Both the position numbers and the translations under genes were made by a program. DNA of 30,097 bases. Source: Amoebophrya sp. AT5.2 (taxonomy: Eukaryota > Sar > Dinophyceae > Syndiniales > Amoebophryaceae). Location: NCBI GenBank assembly GCA_005223375.1, contig RXOD01004060.1, positions 1-30,097 of the forward strand, given 5' to 3'. Below are positions 29,882 through 30,097 of the stretch, one piece after another; the first letter of the stretch is position 1, and each line of letters begins with the position of its first letter. Under the pieces are notes generated by a model, which was not told the DNA's origin, made no database searches, and saw nothing but the letters and a program-made list of their open reading frames with translations.

Positions 29882-29938
29882 ATCGTGTCTTCGGGTTTCG
29901 GCCGATCATCGGTCATCGTGTCATCGTGTCTTCGGGTT
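29882..29938. repeat. Direct repeat, 16 bp exact, 41-bp offset
   Basis: ATCGTGTCTTCGGGTT occurs at 29882-29897 and again at 29923-29938. The stretch between holds a near-palindrome (GGCCGATCATCGGTC) and an extra TCATCGTG copy. Confidence 0.8.
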
Positions 29939-30078
29939 GTTAGAGTTTCCCTGTGCGTTTGAAACTAATCCACTGTGGGCTGCTGTGCGGGTTCATGCGT
30001 GTGCGTCCTATCAGACCACGTTGCTTCGTCCTATCGATTGCTTCGTACCCCCTCAGATTTGTCACTTATAGATACATT

Positions 30079-30097
30079 TCCGTAGCCATTTTGGCTC
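30079..30097 (+). ncRNA. Dinoflagellate spliced-leader sequence, cut by window end
   Basis: The last 19 bases, TCCGTAGCCATTTTGGCTC, equal the first 19 of the 22-nt leader that dinoflagellates and perkinsids add to mRNAs by trans-splicing; only the final AAG lies beyond the window. Two readings remain. It may be a spliced-leader RNA gene, which would continue with AAG, a GT donor and an Sm-binding site. Or it may be a relict leader in the 5' part of a gene that was copied back from mRNA, a known dinoflagellate pattern. The distance from the last stop (594 nt) is like other spacers here, which fits either. A chance 19-base match in 30 kb is negligible. Confidence 0.8.

Larger units (their letters stand above)
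29486..30078. other. Spacer before the spliced-leader match
   Basis: A 593-nt spacer with a strong hairpin (29652-29687), a direct repeat (29882-29938) and a short repeated CGTCCTATC (about 30006 and 30030). No coding sequence, tRNA, 5S rRNA or snRNA was recognised. Confidence 0.5.

Noticed and set aside
1..30097. tRNA, rRNA, CRISPR or bacterial-type operon signals
   Set aside because: No T-arm plus acceptor arrangement, rRNA landmark or spaced-repeat array was found by eye. Introns and the leader sequence show the window to be eukaryotic nuclear DNA.

Overview
This is a nuclear segment from a eukaryote, very probably from the dinoflagellate lineage in the broad sense (core dinoflagellates, Syndiniales such as Amoebophrya, or perkinsids). 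Three things point there. The last 19 bases (30079-30097) match the dinoflagellate trans-splicing spliced-leader sequence as far as the window reaches. All eleven gene models lie on the + strand, as in dinoflagellate unidirectional gene arrays. Genes are GC-rich with few, short (about 65-190 nt) GT-AG introns. The compact layout suits a small-genome member such as Amoebophrya better than a large core-dinoflagellate genome, but species cannot be settled from the sequence alone.

Layout, left to right: (1) 1-7160, a giant helix-rich protein of at least 2,359 aa, open at the left edge, one intron. (2) 8589-9403, a longin-type R-SNARE (VAMP7-like), one intron. (3) 9810-10964, a single-exon HAD-superfamily hydrolase. 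(4) 11519-13305, a helical-repeat protein resembling RNA-binding HPR/OPR/RAP-type proteins, one intron. (5) 13937-15694, an unrecognised 585-aa protein. (6) 16078-17428, a protein with one integrase-type repeat unit, one intron with an uncertain acceptor. (7) 17883-20336, a phosphatidylinositol phosphate kinase. (8) 21274-24462, a five-exon membrane H+-pyrophosphatase whose signature residues place it in the K+-independent type II class. (9) 25189-25797, a small protein with an N-terminal hydrophobic segment. (10) 26485-27630, a protein with TraB-like motifs and a C-terminal membrane anchor. (11) 28208-29485, a membrane-anchored protein built from two interleaved short motifs (DMEKAF-type and GGFxxxLF-type) that I do not recognise from any described family. 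The spliced-leader match lies 0.6 kb further on.

The genes do not form a pathway. Several would act on endomembranes (R-SNARE, PIP kinase, H+-pyrophosphatase, perhaps the myristoylated repeat protein), but nothing here shows co-function beyond shared orientation. Every exon junction below was derived by requiring GT-AG borders, frame continuity and, where possible, continuity of a known protein family. None has transcript support here. Intergenic spacers hold a few foldback sequences, a diverged duplication (25.9-26.1 kb) and a short direct repeat (29.9 kb), but no tRNA or rRNA that I can recognise.
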